Part shown: positions 7,640 through 16,140 of the stretch, piece after piece
Layout of the letters: every line of letters begins with the position of its first letter
Numbering within the stretch: position 1 is the stretch's first letter
Assembly (NCBI RefSeq): GCF_003448965.1
Contig: NZ_QRGC01000018.1
Span: 42,850 to 106,849 of the forward strand
From: Oceanicella sp. SM1341
GTDB lineage: Bacteria > Pseudomonadota > Alphaproteobacteria > Rhodobacterales > Rhodobacteraceae
Reading direction: 5' to 3'
DNA length: 64,000 nt
Made by a program: the position numbers and the translations under genes
Notes under the pieces: model-generated
Told to the model about the DNA's origin: nothing
Database searches by the model: none
What the model saw: the letters and a program-made list of their open reading frames with translations, nothing else

Positions 7640-10063
7640 TCAGGACGCGACGGCGAAGACCGGCTTGCGGGGGCGACCGAGCAGGTAGCCCTGCACCTGG
7701 TCGCAGCGCTCGGCCCGCAGGATGGCGAGCTGCCGGTCCGTTTCCACGCCTTCGGCCAGCACGCTGATGTTCAGGCTCCGCCCCAGTGCCAGCACCGCGC
7801 GGATGATCGCCATGGCCTGGGCGCTCGTCTCGATCTCGGTGATGAAGCTGCGGTCGAGCTTGATCTTGCTGAACGGGAAGGAGCGCAGCGTGTCGAGCGA
7901 GGAATATCCGGTACCGAAATCATCGAGCGCGACCGAAACGCCGATGGCCGAGAGCCCCTGGAGAAAATCGATGGCCTGGCGCCGGTCGGAGATGATCGCG
8001 GTCTCGGTGATCTCCAGTTCGAGGCGCGAGGGCGGCAGCCCGGTTTCGTCGAGCACCCGCTGCACCAGCGGCACCACGTCGGCATGCGCGATCTGCACCG
8101 GGGAGAGGTTGACCGCGATGCGGTGCGGCTCGTCCCAGCGGGCTGCCTCGGCGCAGGCGGTGCGCAGCACCCATTCGCCGATGCGCAGGATGGCGCCGCA
8201 TTCCTCGGCCAGCGGAATGAACACCAGCGGAGAGATCTGGCCATGCTCCGGGTGGTTCCAGCGCAGGAGCGCCTCGAAGCCGGTGGTCTCGCCGGTCTGG
8301 ACGGATTTCTGCACCTGGTAGACGAGCTCGAACTCGTCGCGTTCGACCGCCGACCAGATGTCCTGCAGCAGCGCCCTGCGGTCGCGCGCGGCCTCATCCC
8401 GGCGCGGCTCGTAGTAGCAGGTGGAGGCGCCGATGTCGGACTTGGCGCGCACCATCGCGAGATCGGCGTTGTTGAGCAGCAGTTCGCGGTCGCCCGCGTC
8501 GGCCGGATAGACCGCGATGCCGATGCTCGCCCCGATGCCGATCTCCTGGCCCTCGATTTCGAGCGCGCCGTGCAGCGCCTGTTCGAGCCGGGTGACGAAA
8601 TCCTGCAGCTCCTCCTCGTCGCGGAAGGCGCGGGCGGCGGCGAACTCGTCTCCCCCGATGCGCCCCAGCGCCTCGTCCTCGCGCAGCGTGGCACCGAGCC
8701 GCGAGGCGACGAGGCGCAGCACATGGTCGCCCGCGACATGGCCGTGCAGGTCGTTGATGTCGGTAAAGCGGTCGAGGTCGATCGCGGCGACCGCCACACG
8801 GTCGCGTGCCGGGTCGCAGGAGGCGATGAGCGCGTCCAGCCCCTCGATGAAATGCGCGCGGTTGCTCAGCCGGGTGAGCATGTCGTGGCGGCTCATGAAG
8901 AGGATGCGCTCCTCCGAGCGCCGGCGCTCGGTGATGTCCTCGAAGGTGGTGACCCAGGTGCCGTCGGCCATCACGCGGTGGGAGATCGACAGGATCAGCC
9001 CGTCGCGCAGCTCCTCGACCACGCTGGTGCCCGGCGCGCTCGCGAGCAGGGTGCGGTGGCGCCGGAAGGCGGCCTCGGCCTCGGCGTCGGTGCACGGCCC
9101 CAGGGTGAGGCGGATCACGTCGCGCAGGCTGGATTCGGGCGGGAGCTGATCCTCGCTCACCCCGAAGATCTCGAGGAAGCGGACATTGTGCAGCGCCAGC
9201 CTGCCGTCCCGGTCGAACAGGCACAGGCCCTGCGACATGTTCGAGAGGGCGAGGTCGAGCCGGTGGCTCACGGCGGCGATGCGGTCCGCGTCGGCCTTCT
9301 GGCGCGAGATGTCGCGGGTGATCTGGGCAAAGCCCATCAGCGTGTCCGCCTCGAACAGCGGATCGATCACGAGATGGGCCCAGAAGCGGCTGCCGTCGCG
9401 GCGCACCTGCCAGCACTCCCGCTCGTACTTGCCCTCGCGCAACGCGAGGTCGAGGGCGCGCGCGGGCTCGCCGGCGGCGCGGTCTTCCTCGGTGTGGAAC
9501 ACGGAGAAATGGCGCCCGACGATCTCGGCCTCGGAATAGCCCTGGGCGCGCTGGGCGCCGGTGTTCCAGTTGCTCACGATGCCGTCGGTGTCGAGCATGC
9601 ACAGCGCGTAGTCGGTCACGCCCTGCACGAGCAGGCGGAAGCGCTGCTCGGAGCGGCGGTTGCGCAGCTCGGCCTCGTACTGGGCCGTGCGGTCCCGTGT
9701 GACCTTGGCGAAGCCCAGATGCCGGCCGTTCTCGAAGATCGGGTCGATCAGCACGCTGGCCCAGAAGCGCGTGCCGTCCTTGCGCATGCGCCAGCCCTCG
9801 GTCTCGAACTTGCCGTCGCGCAGCGCGGTCTGCAGGGCGAGGCGGGGGGCGAAGTTCGCCCGGTCCTCGGGCGTGTAGAAGCACGAGAAATGGCGGCCGA
9901 CGATCTCGTCCTCGGTATAGCCCTTCGCGCGCTCCGCGCCCGCGTTCCAGTTGGTGACATAGCCTTCCGGGTCGAGCATGAAGATGGCGTAATCGACCAC
10001 GGCGTTGACCAGGAGCCGGTAGAGTGCGTCCGAGGACCGGTCTGGCGGAAGGCTCGAGTTCAT
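7640..10063 (-). CDS. PAS-PAS-PAS-GGDEF-EAL cyclic-di-GMP protein
   Basis: 807 residues. Two near-identical PAS domains (about 12-130 and 140-255, each with GRHFSxFxTxEDRA) are followed by a third, divergent PAS (about 270-385), a GGDEF domain with intact GGDEF at 470-474 and an EAL domain with EAL at 597-599 and DDFGTGYSSL later. Both catalytic signatures are intact, so it could make or break c-di-GMP, with the PAS tandem acting as sensor. No signal peptide or membrane helix is seen, so it is cytosolic. The start at 10063 is the first Met before the first PAS; the frame stays open for 134 codons further 5', but that part is low-complexity and the AT-rich promoter-like sequence lies beyond it. 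Confidence 0.93.
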   Translation of the reverse strand: MNSSLPPDRSSDALYRLLVNAVVDYAIFMLDPEGYVTNWNAGAERAKGYTEDEIVGRHFSCFYTPEDRANFAPRLALQTALRDGKFETEGWRMRKDGTRFWASVLIDPIFENGRHLGFAKVTRDRTAQYEAELRNRRSEQRFRLLVQGVTDYALCMLDTDGIVSNWNTGAQRAQGYSEAEIVGRHFSVFHTEEDRAAGEPARALDLALREGKYERECWQVRRDGSRFWAHLVIDPLFEADTLMGFAQITRDISRQKADADRIAAVSHRLDLALSNMSQGLCLFDRDGRLALHNVRFLEIFGVSEDQLPPESSLRDVIRLTLGPCTDAEAEAAFRRHRTLLASAPGTSVVEELRDGLILSISHRVMADGTWVTTFEDITERRRSEERILFMSRHDMLTRLSNRAHFIEGLDALIASCDPARDRVAVAAIDLDRFTDINDLHGHVAGDHVLRLVASRLGATLREDEALGRIGGDEFAAARAFRDEEELQDFVTRLEQALHGALEIEGQEIGIGASIGIAVYPADAGDRELLLNNADLAMVRAKSDIGASTCYYEPRRDEAARDRRALLQDIWSAVERDEFELVYQVQKSVQTGETTGFEALLRWNHPEHGQISPLVFIPLAEECGAILRIGEWVLRTACAEAARWDEPHRIAVNLSPVQIAHADVVPLVQRVLDETGLPPSRLELEITETAIISDRRQAIDFLQGLSAIGVSVALDDFGTGYSSLDTLRSFPFSKIKLDRSFITEIETSAQAMAIIRAVLALGRSLNISVLAEGVETDRQLAILRAERCDQVQGYLLGRPRKPVFAVAS

Positions 10064-10650
10064 GTCAGCACACTCCGAAGCGAAAACCCTGGGCGGGGCA
10101 CCATGCCGCGCACCGCGCTGCCGCGGCGGCCCCAGGCGGGCATACACGGCCCGCGGCTGTTCAGACGCAACGGAAACTCGCGGGCGGCACGCCACGCCGG
10201 GCACGTGCCGACTTCCCTCGCGGCGGGGGGAACGGCCCCTCGCCGCCAGGCGGTGGTCACAGAAACGAACGCCGAATGCACGCCTTGCTGTCTTCCCTTG
10301 TTCCCCCGGGATGTCCGCCCGGCGCTGACCCGCCGACCGCACCGGGGACGCACCCGTCAACCCCGCTGGCGGTGGCTGTTGCGGCACGCAATCGCCGCAG
10401 GCTTCCGCACATCGTGTCTCCGGACAGGTTCCCGGCTCCGCCCAGAATGCGGGCGAAACATTCAACCGAAGGTTTACTCACTCCAGCTTCAGCATCTCAG
10501 AAGCGTCGCAATCCTACCAGCATTGTATTGAAAACGGGGAGGGTTTTTTAACCCTGGGGGTGTTTCATGGCGCAAAGGTGGCGGTATCGCCCCAGTGTGG
10601 CGCGCGGCCGCTGCACCTCAGAGTTGTGTTTCCGGGGTGCGGCGGGTGGC
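10064..10650. other. Long 5' region before the GGDEF-EAL gene
   Basis: 587 bp without a recognisable gene. Positions 10064-10430 are GC-rich and low-complexity. About 10460-10570 is clearly AT-richer and holds a promoter-like element on the minus strand and the palindrome GGGTTTTTTAACCC (10541-10554). If that promoter serves the GGDEF-EAL gene, its mRNA has an untranslated leader of about 450 nt. Confidence 0.4.
10522..10551 (-). promoter_or_regulatory. Putative promoter upstream of GGDEF-EAL gene
   Basis: On the minus strand TTAAAA (10551-10546), an 18-bp spacer and TACAAT (10527-10522, five of six matches to TATAAT). The -35 box overlaps the hairpin GGGTT-TTTT-AACCC, a possible operator. 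Confidence 0.4.
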
Positions 10651-11319
10651 TCAGAGCGCTGAAAGCCGGCCGGCGGACATGTCGCGCTTGCGTCCGAAAC
10701 CGGGCAGGCGGCGCACGGCGAAGCCTGCGGTCGCGAGGGCGCGGCGCACGTGGCCGGCGGCCGAGTATGTGGCGAAGCTGCCGCCGGGCCGGGTGTGGCG
10801 GGCCACCTGGGCCAGCAGCTCGGGGCTCCACAGTTCGGGGTTGCGCGCCGGGCTGAACCCGTCGAGGAACCAGGCGTCGGCGGCGCCGGGCCAGGCGCGC
10901 AGCGTGTTGCGCGCATCCCCCACCACGAGGGTGAGCCGGGCGCCGGAGAGTTCCATCACCCCGCCCTCCTCGCGCCAGCCGGCGATGAGCGCATCGGCGA
11001 GGGGGCCGAGCTCGCGCCAGCGCGACAGGGCGCGGCGCATGTCCTCGCGCGGCAGCGGCCAGGCCTCGAAACTGGTGAACTGCAGGGCCGAGCGGTGGCC
11101 CGCGCCCAGCCAGGCCGCCCAGGCGGCGAGGAAGTTCAGCCCGGTGCCGAAGCCCAGCTCGGCGATGCAGAACCCCGGGACAAAGCGCTCCGGCAGGTCG
11201 TTTCCGGCCAGGAACACGTGGCGCGTCTCGGCCAGCCCGTCCTCCATCGAGAAGTAGGGATCCCCGAAGCGGGTGGAGACCGGGGTGCCGTTGTCCAGCC
11301 AGTCGAGGGTCTTTTGCAT
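10651..11319 (-). CDS. mnmD: tRNA U34 methyltransferase, MnmD (MnmC methyltransferase half)
   Basis: A 222-residue SAM-dependent methyltransferase of the MnmC N-terminal/MnmD family. Typical opening (TLDWLDNGTPVSTRFGDPYFS), SAM loop AELGFGTGLNF (about residues 53-63) and the family motif FLDGFSPARNPELW. In bifunctional MnmC this domain methylates the aminomethyl group of nm5s2U34 in tRNA. Here it is a separate protein; the oxidoreductase half appears to be the divergent gene at 11425. ATG 11319 has an AAGGA-type ribosome binding site; an upstream ATG at 11337 is also possible. Confidence 0.88.
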   Translation of the reverse strand: MQKTLDWLDNGTPVSTRFGDPYFSMEDGLAETRHVFLAGNDLPERFVPGFCIAELGFGTGLNFLAAWAAWLGAGHRSALQFTSFEAWPLPREDMRRALSRWRELGPLADALIAGWREEGGVMELSGARLTLVVGDARNTLRAWPGAADAWFLDGFSPARNPELWSPELLAQVARHTRPGGSFATYSAAGHVRRALATAGFAVRRLPGFGRKRDMSAGRLSAL

Positions 11320-11424
11320 CCGGTCCTTCCCTGCCATACCCGGGCGGGCGCCGGCCCGCCGCCCTCCGATTTCTGTCATGTTTCGGGGCGCTGCGCGAGG
11401 GGCTGGCCGGGAAAGGGGGCACGG

Positions 11425-12516
11425 ATGGAAGACGTGGTGATCCTGGGGGCAGGGGTTTTCGGCCTCTGGACCGCCTTCGCGGCGCTGGGCCGTGGCCGCG
11501 ACGTGCTGCTCGTCGACAGGGCGGGCCCGGGCGCGGGCGCGAGCGGCGGGGTGATCGGCGCGCTCGCCCCGCACGTGCCCGAGCGCTGGAACGCGAAGAA
11601 GCAGTTCCAGCTCGAGGCGCTGCTGGGCCTCGGGGCGGCGCTGGGCGAGGCCGAGGCCGCGGGCGGCGGCTCGGCCGGGTACGGGCGGATCGGGCGCTGG
11701 CAGCCGCTCGCCACGCCGGAGGCGCGCGCGCGGGCCGGGGCGCGGGCCGGCGCGGCGGCGGAGCGATGGGGTGGGGCGGCGGGGATGGAGATCCTGCCGC
11801 CCGACGCGGCCGCCGGCTGGCTGGACCCCGCCGCGGCGCCCGAAGGGATCGTGGCCGACACGCTCACCGCCCGGCTCGACCCCGCGGCCACCTGCGCCGT
11901 TCTGGCACGGGCGGTGGCGGCGCGCGGCGGGCGGCTGCGCCGCGCCGAGGCCGTGTCGCTCGGGCCGGAGGGGGTGCGGCTCACGGAGGGCCGCCTGCGG
12001 GCCCGGCAGGTGGTGGTGGCCGCCGGGGCGGAGAGCTTCGCGCTGATGGCGCCGCTGCTCGGCGCGCTCGCCGGCGCCGCGGAGAAGGGCCAGGCGCTGC
12101 TGCTCGACGCGCCGGCGCCGGCCCTGCCGCTGCTTTACGGCGACGGTACCTACGTGTTGCCGCACGCCACCGGCGGCATTGCCGTGGGGGCGACGAGCGA
12201 GCGGGCCTTCACCGATCCGCTCGGCACCGACGCGCAGCTCGACGCGGTGCTGGAGCGGGCGTGCCGGCTGTGCCCGGCCATCCGCGGCGCGCCGGTGCTG
12301 CGGCGCTGGGCGGGGCTGCGGCCGCGCGCGCTGGGGCGCGATCCGATGCTGGGCCCCTTGCCCGGGGCGGAGGGGGTTTTCGCGGCGACGGGGGGGTTCA
12401 AGATCAGCTTCGGTATCGGGCATGCGGCAGGGGCGGCGGTGGCCGCCCAGCTCGACGGCGAGGATCCGGGGCTGCCGCCGGGCTTTGCGCCGGAGGCGCA
12501 TCTCTCAATCGAATAG
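11425..12516 (+). CDS. FAD-dependent oxidoreductase (candidate MnmC oxidase half)
   Basis: 363 residues with an N-terminal Rossmann FAD motif (ILGAGVFGLWTA, about 6-17), a DAO fold, and a C-terminal FAD segment (GVFAATGGFKISFGIGHAAG). The KGQALLL and YVLPHATGGIAVGATSE blocks resemble the oxidase half of MnmC and glycine-oxidase proteins. In MnmC this domain oxidatively removes the carboxymethyl group of cmnm5U34 before methylation by the MnmD half. Its head-to-head position with mnmD (105-bp gap) makes a split MnmC pair plausible, but a general amino-acid oxidase cannot be excluded. GAAAGGGGG precedes the ATG by 5 nt. Confidence 0.72.
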   Translation: MEDVVILGAGVFGLWTAFAALGRGRDVLLVDRAGPGAGASGGVIGALAPHVPERWNAKKQFQLEALLGLGAALGEAEAAGGGSAGYGRIGRWQPLATPEARARAGARAGAAAERWGGAAGMEILPPDAAAGWLDPAAAPEGIVADTLTARLDPAATCAVLARAVAARGGRLRRAEAVSLGPEGVRLTEGRLRARQVVVAAGAESFALMAPLLGALAGAAEKGQALLLDAPAPALPLLYGDGTYVLPHATGGIAVGATSERAFTDPLGTDAQLDAVLERACRLCPAIRGAPVLRRWAGLRPRALGRDPMLGPLPGAEGVFAATGGFKISFGIGHAAGAAVAAQLDGEDPGLPPGFAPEAHLSIE

Positions 12517-12566
12517 CCGCCGGAGGCGCATCGCTCGAGGGGATAGCTGCCGGGGGCGCACCCCGG
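12491..12566 (+). repeat. 30-bp tandem duplication across a stop codon
   Basis: Units beginning CGGAGGCGCAT at 12491 and 12521, with a degenerate third unit at 12551 (CGGGGGCGCA). The first unit includes the last codons and TAG of the FAD oxidoreductase gene; the copies lie in its 3' flank. Confidence 0.6.
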
Positions 12567-12707
12567 CCCCCCGAACGCGAGCGCGGTGGTGCATCTCCCT
12601 GCCGCCCGAAGCCCGGCCGAAGCAGCGCCACCCGCGTGACGGGAGGCGTGCAGCGGCCGCGTCTCGCCGGGCCGCGACGCCGGGAGGATTGGTGCGCGAT
12701 GTCATGA

Positions 12708-12728
12708 ATTCCCGCATCGCGCGGGAAT
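12708..12728. promoter_or_regulatory. Inverted repeat upstream of tupA
   Basis: ATTCCCGC, 5-nt centre, GCGGGAAT: a perfect 8-bp inverted repeat about 80 bp before the tupA start. It touches the 5' edge of a promoter-like pair, TCGACA (12728-12733), 17 bp, CATAGT (12751-12756). A repressor site is the simplest reading; the regulator is not identified. Confidence 0.5.
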
Positions 12729-12807
12729 CGACATCAAACGACAGATTATGCATAGTCCGGGGAAACCAGCGGCCCCTCGCGGGCCCGACAAGAGAGAGGG
12801 GATACCC

Positions 12808-13629
12808 ATGCTGCGCACTTCCTTGCCCGTTGCCCTGGTCGCGGGGCTTGCCTTCGCCGCGCCGGCGCTGGCGGCGGATGAATTCATCACCGTCCAGTCG
12901 ACCACCTCGACGCAGAATTCCGGGCTCTACGACTACCTGCTGCCGATCTACACCGGGAAGACCGGGGTGGAGGTGCGCGTGGTCGCCGTGGGCACCGGCC
13001 AGGCGATCAAGAACGCGATGAATTGCGATGGCGACGTGCTGTTCGTGCACGCGAAGCCCGCGGAGGAGAAATTCGTCGCCGACGGCTACGCCGCCCAGCG
13101 CACCGACGTGATGTACAACGATTTCGTCATCGTGGGCCCGGCGGCGGACCCGGCCGGGGTGAAGGGCTCGAACGACGTGGTGGCCTCGCTGGAGAAGATC
13201 GCGGGCGCCGAGGCGCCCTTCGCCTCGCGCGGCGATGACAGCGGCACCAACAAGGCCGAGCTCATCCTGTGGCAGGACGCCGGCATCGACCCCGCCGCCG
13301 CCTCGGGCAGCTGGTACCGCGAGACCGGCTCGGGCATGGGCGCCACGCTCAACACCGCCGTGGGCATGAACGCCTACAGCCTCACCGACCGCGCCACCTG
13401 GATCAGCTTCGAGAACAAGGGCGATTTCGAGGTGCTGGTGGAGGGCGACGAGAAGCTGTTCAACCAGTACGGCATCATGGCCGTGAGCCAGGACAAGTGC
13501 CCCGGCGTGAAGGCCGAGGCCGCGCAGCAGTTCGTCGACTGGGTGCTCTCGCCCGAGGGGCAGGAGACCATCGCCGGCTACAAGGTGAACGGCCAGGAGC
13601 TGTTCTTCCCGAACGCGCCGAAAAGCTGA
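12808..13629 (+). CDS. tupA: Tungstate-type ABC substrate-binding protein
   Basis: A 273-residue periplasmic protein with a Sec signal peptide (about residues 1-21, ending APALAA). The mature start VQSTTSTQNSGLYDYLLP and the later SRGDDSGTNKAE are hallmark TupA anion-binding segments; TupA binds tungstate (and molybdate) for the TupBC transporter. The ATG at 12808 follows GAGAGAGGGGAT and directly precedes the signal peptide; an upstream ATG at 12748 adds 20 non-signal residues. No permease or ATPase gene follows: a strong terminator and then a gene on the opposite strand come next, so this is an orphan binding protein in the window. Confidence 0.88.
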   Translation: MLRTSLPVALVAGLAFAAPALAADEFITVQSTTSTQNSGLYDYLLPIYTGKTGVEVRVVAVGTGQAIKNAMNCDGDVLFVHAKPAEEKFVADGYAAQRTDVMYNDFVIVGPAADPAGVKGSNDVVASLEKIAGAEAPFASRGDDSGTNKAELILWQDAGIDPAAASGSWYRETGSGMGATLNTAVGMNAYSLTDRATWISFENKGDFEVLVEGDEKLFNQYGIMAVSQDKCPGVKAEAAQQFVDWVLSPEGQETIAGYKVNGQELFFPNAPKS

Positions 13630-13667
13630 GGCGCGCGGACGCCAGGGCCCCGGCCCCGCAGATCGCG

Positions 13668-13705
13668 ACGGCCCGCCCCCATCCGGGGCGGGCCGTTTGC
13701 TTTTT
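13668..13705 (+). terminator. Rho-independent terminator of tupA
   Basis: Near-perfect stem ACGGCCCGCCCC / GGGGCGGGCCGT with a short CATCC-type loop, followed by TTTGCTTTTT. It ends 75 bp after the tupA stop and is the first unit of a 37-bp-period array. Confidence 0.85.
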
Positions 13706-13963
13706 CCGGGGCCGCCCCCATCCCGGGTGGGCCGTTTGCCTTCCGGGGGCCGCGCCGCCCGAGGCGGACCATCTCCTTTCAGTGGTGGCCCCGCGCCGGG
13801 AGCGGCCGTCGGCCGTTCGAGCGGGCCCCGCCGGTGGCAGGCCGACTGCCGTTCGGGTGATGCCCGCGGCCAGAGAGAGCCGTCCGCCGTTCGAGAGGGG
13901 CCCCAGCGGGGACGGGGCGTCTGCTGTCCGGGGGGCCGCCCGCGCACGCGGGCGGCGGCGCGT
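13671..13963. repeat. Degenerate tandem array, period 37-38 bp, terminator-like units
   Basis: About eight units with boundaries near 13671, 13708, 13745, 13782, 13820, 13857, 13894 and 13931. Each has a G-rich start, a CCGCC(C/G) arm, a GGCGG arm, a CCGT/TTGCC tail and a pyrimidine-rich end (TTTTTCC, CCTTCC, CCTTTCA, CCGTTCG, CTGTCC). Similarity to the first unit, a true terminator, decays along the array. It fills the gap between tupA and the convergent PHP gene. Confidence 0.75.
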
Positions 13964-14886
13964 CAGTCGCGCCAGACCGGGTTGGTCCAGGCGCGGCGGC
14001 CGGCGGCGTCGATCACCGTCACCCGGGCCCAGGGGCTCGCCGCAACCCGGCCGAGCGGGATGCGCACCCGGGTCATCGAGGCGCCGTGGCGCGTGGCGGT
14101 GCCCGAGCCCTGGCCCTGCACCACGATCACCGAGGCGGGGGAGCAGGCCACCTCCATCTCGTCACCTTCCAGGCTCAGGTCGGTGATTTCGGGCCCGGTG
14201 CTGGCGTAGTAGGCGCCGGCTTTCAGGGCCGCGAGCAGGGCCTCGGGGGTGTTTTCCTCGGCCTTCACCATGGTCCAGCCGCCGAAATGGTCGGGCGCGT
14301 GGAAATGCGCGTCGTCGGTGGCCACAAGCCCGAGGCGCCGGCCCTCGGTGAGGAGCAGGTCGAGCGTGTGCAGCCCGTCGCCCCGGTCGCATTCCACCGC
14401 GCAGCCGTGGTTGTAGACCTCCACCGCGTGGGCGGCCTCGATGGAGCGGGCATCCGCCTCGGTGAGGCCCGACCAGTGCGGGTGCGCCACCGCCACGAAG
14501 GCCCCCGCCGCCCGGGCGCGGGCCGCGATCTCGGCGCCGCTTTCCTGGTCGGGCACGGGGGAGAAGGAGGGCGAGTTCGAGGGCGCGAAATCCGCCGGCA
14601 GGCCGACGGCGAGGATGTGCCACAGCTCGCCGTTCGCCATGGCGCCGGAGTGCAGCTCGGCGCCCGGGATGGTGGTGAACCGGTTGGTGCGGAAGCCTTC
14701 CGTGGGCGTGATCGGATAGCCGAAGGCGCCGACGAAATGGTCGGTGAGGCTGATGAAGTCATAGCCCTCCGCCGCGTAGCGCGCACAGACCTCGGCGGGC
14801 GGCAGGGCGCCGTCGGAGCGGTTCGAGTGGGTGTGCAGGTTGCCGCGCCAGAACCGGCCCGGGGCGGCGAAGGCGATGGGTCGCAT
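13963..14886 (-). CDS. PHP-domain metallohydrolase, CehA/McbA type
   Basis: 307 residues. A PHP active site: HTHSNRSD near the N-terminus, LTDHF, PGAELH, an AHPHWSG block, and TDDAHFH towards the C-terminus, giving the usual set of metal-binding His and Asp. The C-terminal ~70 residues form a small beta domain. CehA/McbA proteins in this family hydrolyse carbamate or amide bonds, among other phosphoester and amide substrates; the substrate here is unknown. It has GAGGAGC before the ATG and diverges from an ABC importer-amidase operon across 249 bp, so the two may serve one catabolic job. No signal peptide is seen. Confidence 0.82.
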   Translation of the reverse strand: MRPIAFAAPGRFWRGNLHTHSNRSDGALPPAEVCARYAAEGYDFISLTDHFVGAFGYPITPTEGFRTNRFTTIPGAELHSGAMANGELWHILAVGLPADFAPSNSPSFSPVPDQESGAEIAARARAAGAFVAVAHPHWSGLTEADARSIEAAHAVEVYNHGCAVECDRGDGLHTLDLLLTEGRRLGLVATDDAHFHAPDHFGGWTMVKAEENTPEALLAALKAGAYYASTGPEITDLSLEGDEMEVACSPASVIVVQGQGSGTATRHGASMTRVRIPLGRVAASPWARVTVIDAAGRRAWTNPVWRD

Positions 14887-15135
14887 GGGTGCTCCTCGCT
14901 GGAATTGCGCCCCATGGCGTGCCGCAAGCGGCGCCGGCGCGCAAGCCCGTGTCCGGCCCGCGCCGCATTTCCCGCCACCCGGGCGCGGCACTGCCCGATT
15001 TGCGGGCGGGTGCGGGCAAAGCGCCGCGCCTCGCTGCGGCGCTCTTGTGCAGCCGCGCGGGCTCTGCTTGAGTTTACGGACGCTCCTCGCTGCCGGGGGC
15101 GCCAAAAAAGACCGGGTCCGACAGGGAAGACCGAC

Positions 15136-16140
15136 ATGAAACAGATCCTCAGCCTCGCGGCCGCAGCCATGCTGGCCGCCGGCGGTGCGCTTGCCGATAC
15201 CGCCGTGAGCTTTTCCAACGACTGGAAATGGGAGGGGCCGGCCGCGCCGCTGCTCCTCGCCCTCGACAAGGGCTATTACGCCGACGAGGGGCTGGACGTG
15301 ACCATGGACACCGGCAACGGCTCGCTCGAGGCGATCCCGCGCGTGGCCTCGGGCACCTACCAGTTCGGCGCCTCCGACATCAATTCGCTGATCAAGTTCC
15401 GCGACCAGAACCCGGACATGAAGGTTACGGCGATCTTCATGATCTACAACAAGCCGCCCTTTGCCATCGTGGGGCGCAAGTCGCTCGGCGTGAGCGCGCC
15501 GAAGGACCTGGAGGGCAAGACCCTCGGAGCCCCGGCGCCCGACGGCGCCTATGCCCAGTGGAAGGCCTTCGTGAAGGCCAACGGCATCGACGCGGAGAAG
15601 GTGACCATCGAGAACGTCGGCTTCCCGGTGCGCGAGCCGATGCTGGCCCAGGGCAAGGTGGACGCGATCACCGGCTTCTCCTTCTCCTCCTTCATCAACC
15701 TCAAGGCCAACGGCGTGCCGGAGGAGGACATCTCCACCATCCTGATGGCCGATCACGGGCTCGACCTCTACGGCAACGTGATCCTGGTGAACCCCGATTT
15801 CGCGGCGGAGAACCCGGACGCGGTGAAGGCCTTCCTGCGCGCCACCGTGAAGGGCTTCCTCGAAACCCGGGCCGACCCCGAGGCGGCGGTGAAATACGTG
15901 ATCGCGCACAACGACGTGGCGCGCGAGCCGGTGGAGCTGGAGCGGCTGCAGATGGCGCTGGCGCAGAACATCTTCACCGAAGAGGTGATGGCCAACGGGC
16001 TCGGCGGGGTCGACATGGCGCGGCTCGAGCGCTCGATCGACCAGATCGCCGACACCTACGACTTCACCGCCCGCCCCGCGGCGGAGGAGGTGTTTGACGC
16101 CTCCTTCCTGCCCGAGCCCGCCGAGCGCGCCGTTCCCTGA
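15136..16140 (+). CDS. ABC importer substrate-binding protein, NMT1/THI5-like
   Basis: A 334-residue periplasmic protein with a Sec signal peptide (about 1-20, ending GGALA). The mature part is a type II binding fold of the NMT1/SsuA/ThiY group (PLLLALDKGYYADEGLDV, IPRVASGTYQFGASDINSLI). Members bind aromatic sulfonates, nitrate, taurine or thiamine pyrimidine precursors. GGGAAGACC precedes the ATG. Its stop overlaps the ATPase start by one base. With the ATPase, permease and amidase genes that follow it forms one operon; the presence of an amidase suggests the cargo is an amide or formamide, but the ligand cannot be read from sequence. Confidence 0.85.
   Translation: MKQILSLAAAAMLAAGGALADTAVSFSNDWKWEGPAAPLLLALDKGYYADEGLDVTMDTGNGSLEAIPRVASGTYQFGASDINSLIKFRDQNPDMKVTAIFMIYNKPPFAIVGRKSLGVSAPKDLEGKTLGAPAPDGAYAQWKAFVKANGIDAEKVTIENVGFPVREPMLAQGKVDAITGFSFSSFINLKANGVPEEDISTILMADHGLDLYGNVILVNPDFAAENPDAVKAFLRATVKGFLETRADPEAAVKYVIAHNDVAREPVELERLQMALAQNIFTEEVMANGLGGVDMARLERSIDQIADTYDFTARPAAEEVFDASFLPEPAERAVP

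Noticed and set aside
7355..10531. A 1058-codon open frame on the plus strand opposite the GGDEF-EAL gene
   Set aside because: High-GC codon use leaves the antisense frame open. It has no recognisable domain, while the minus strand encodes clear PAS, GGDEF and EAL motifs.
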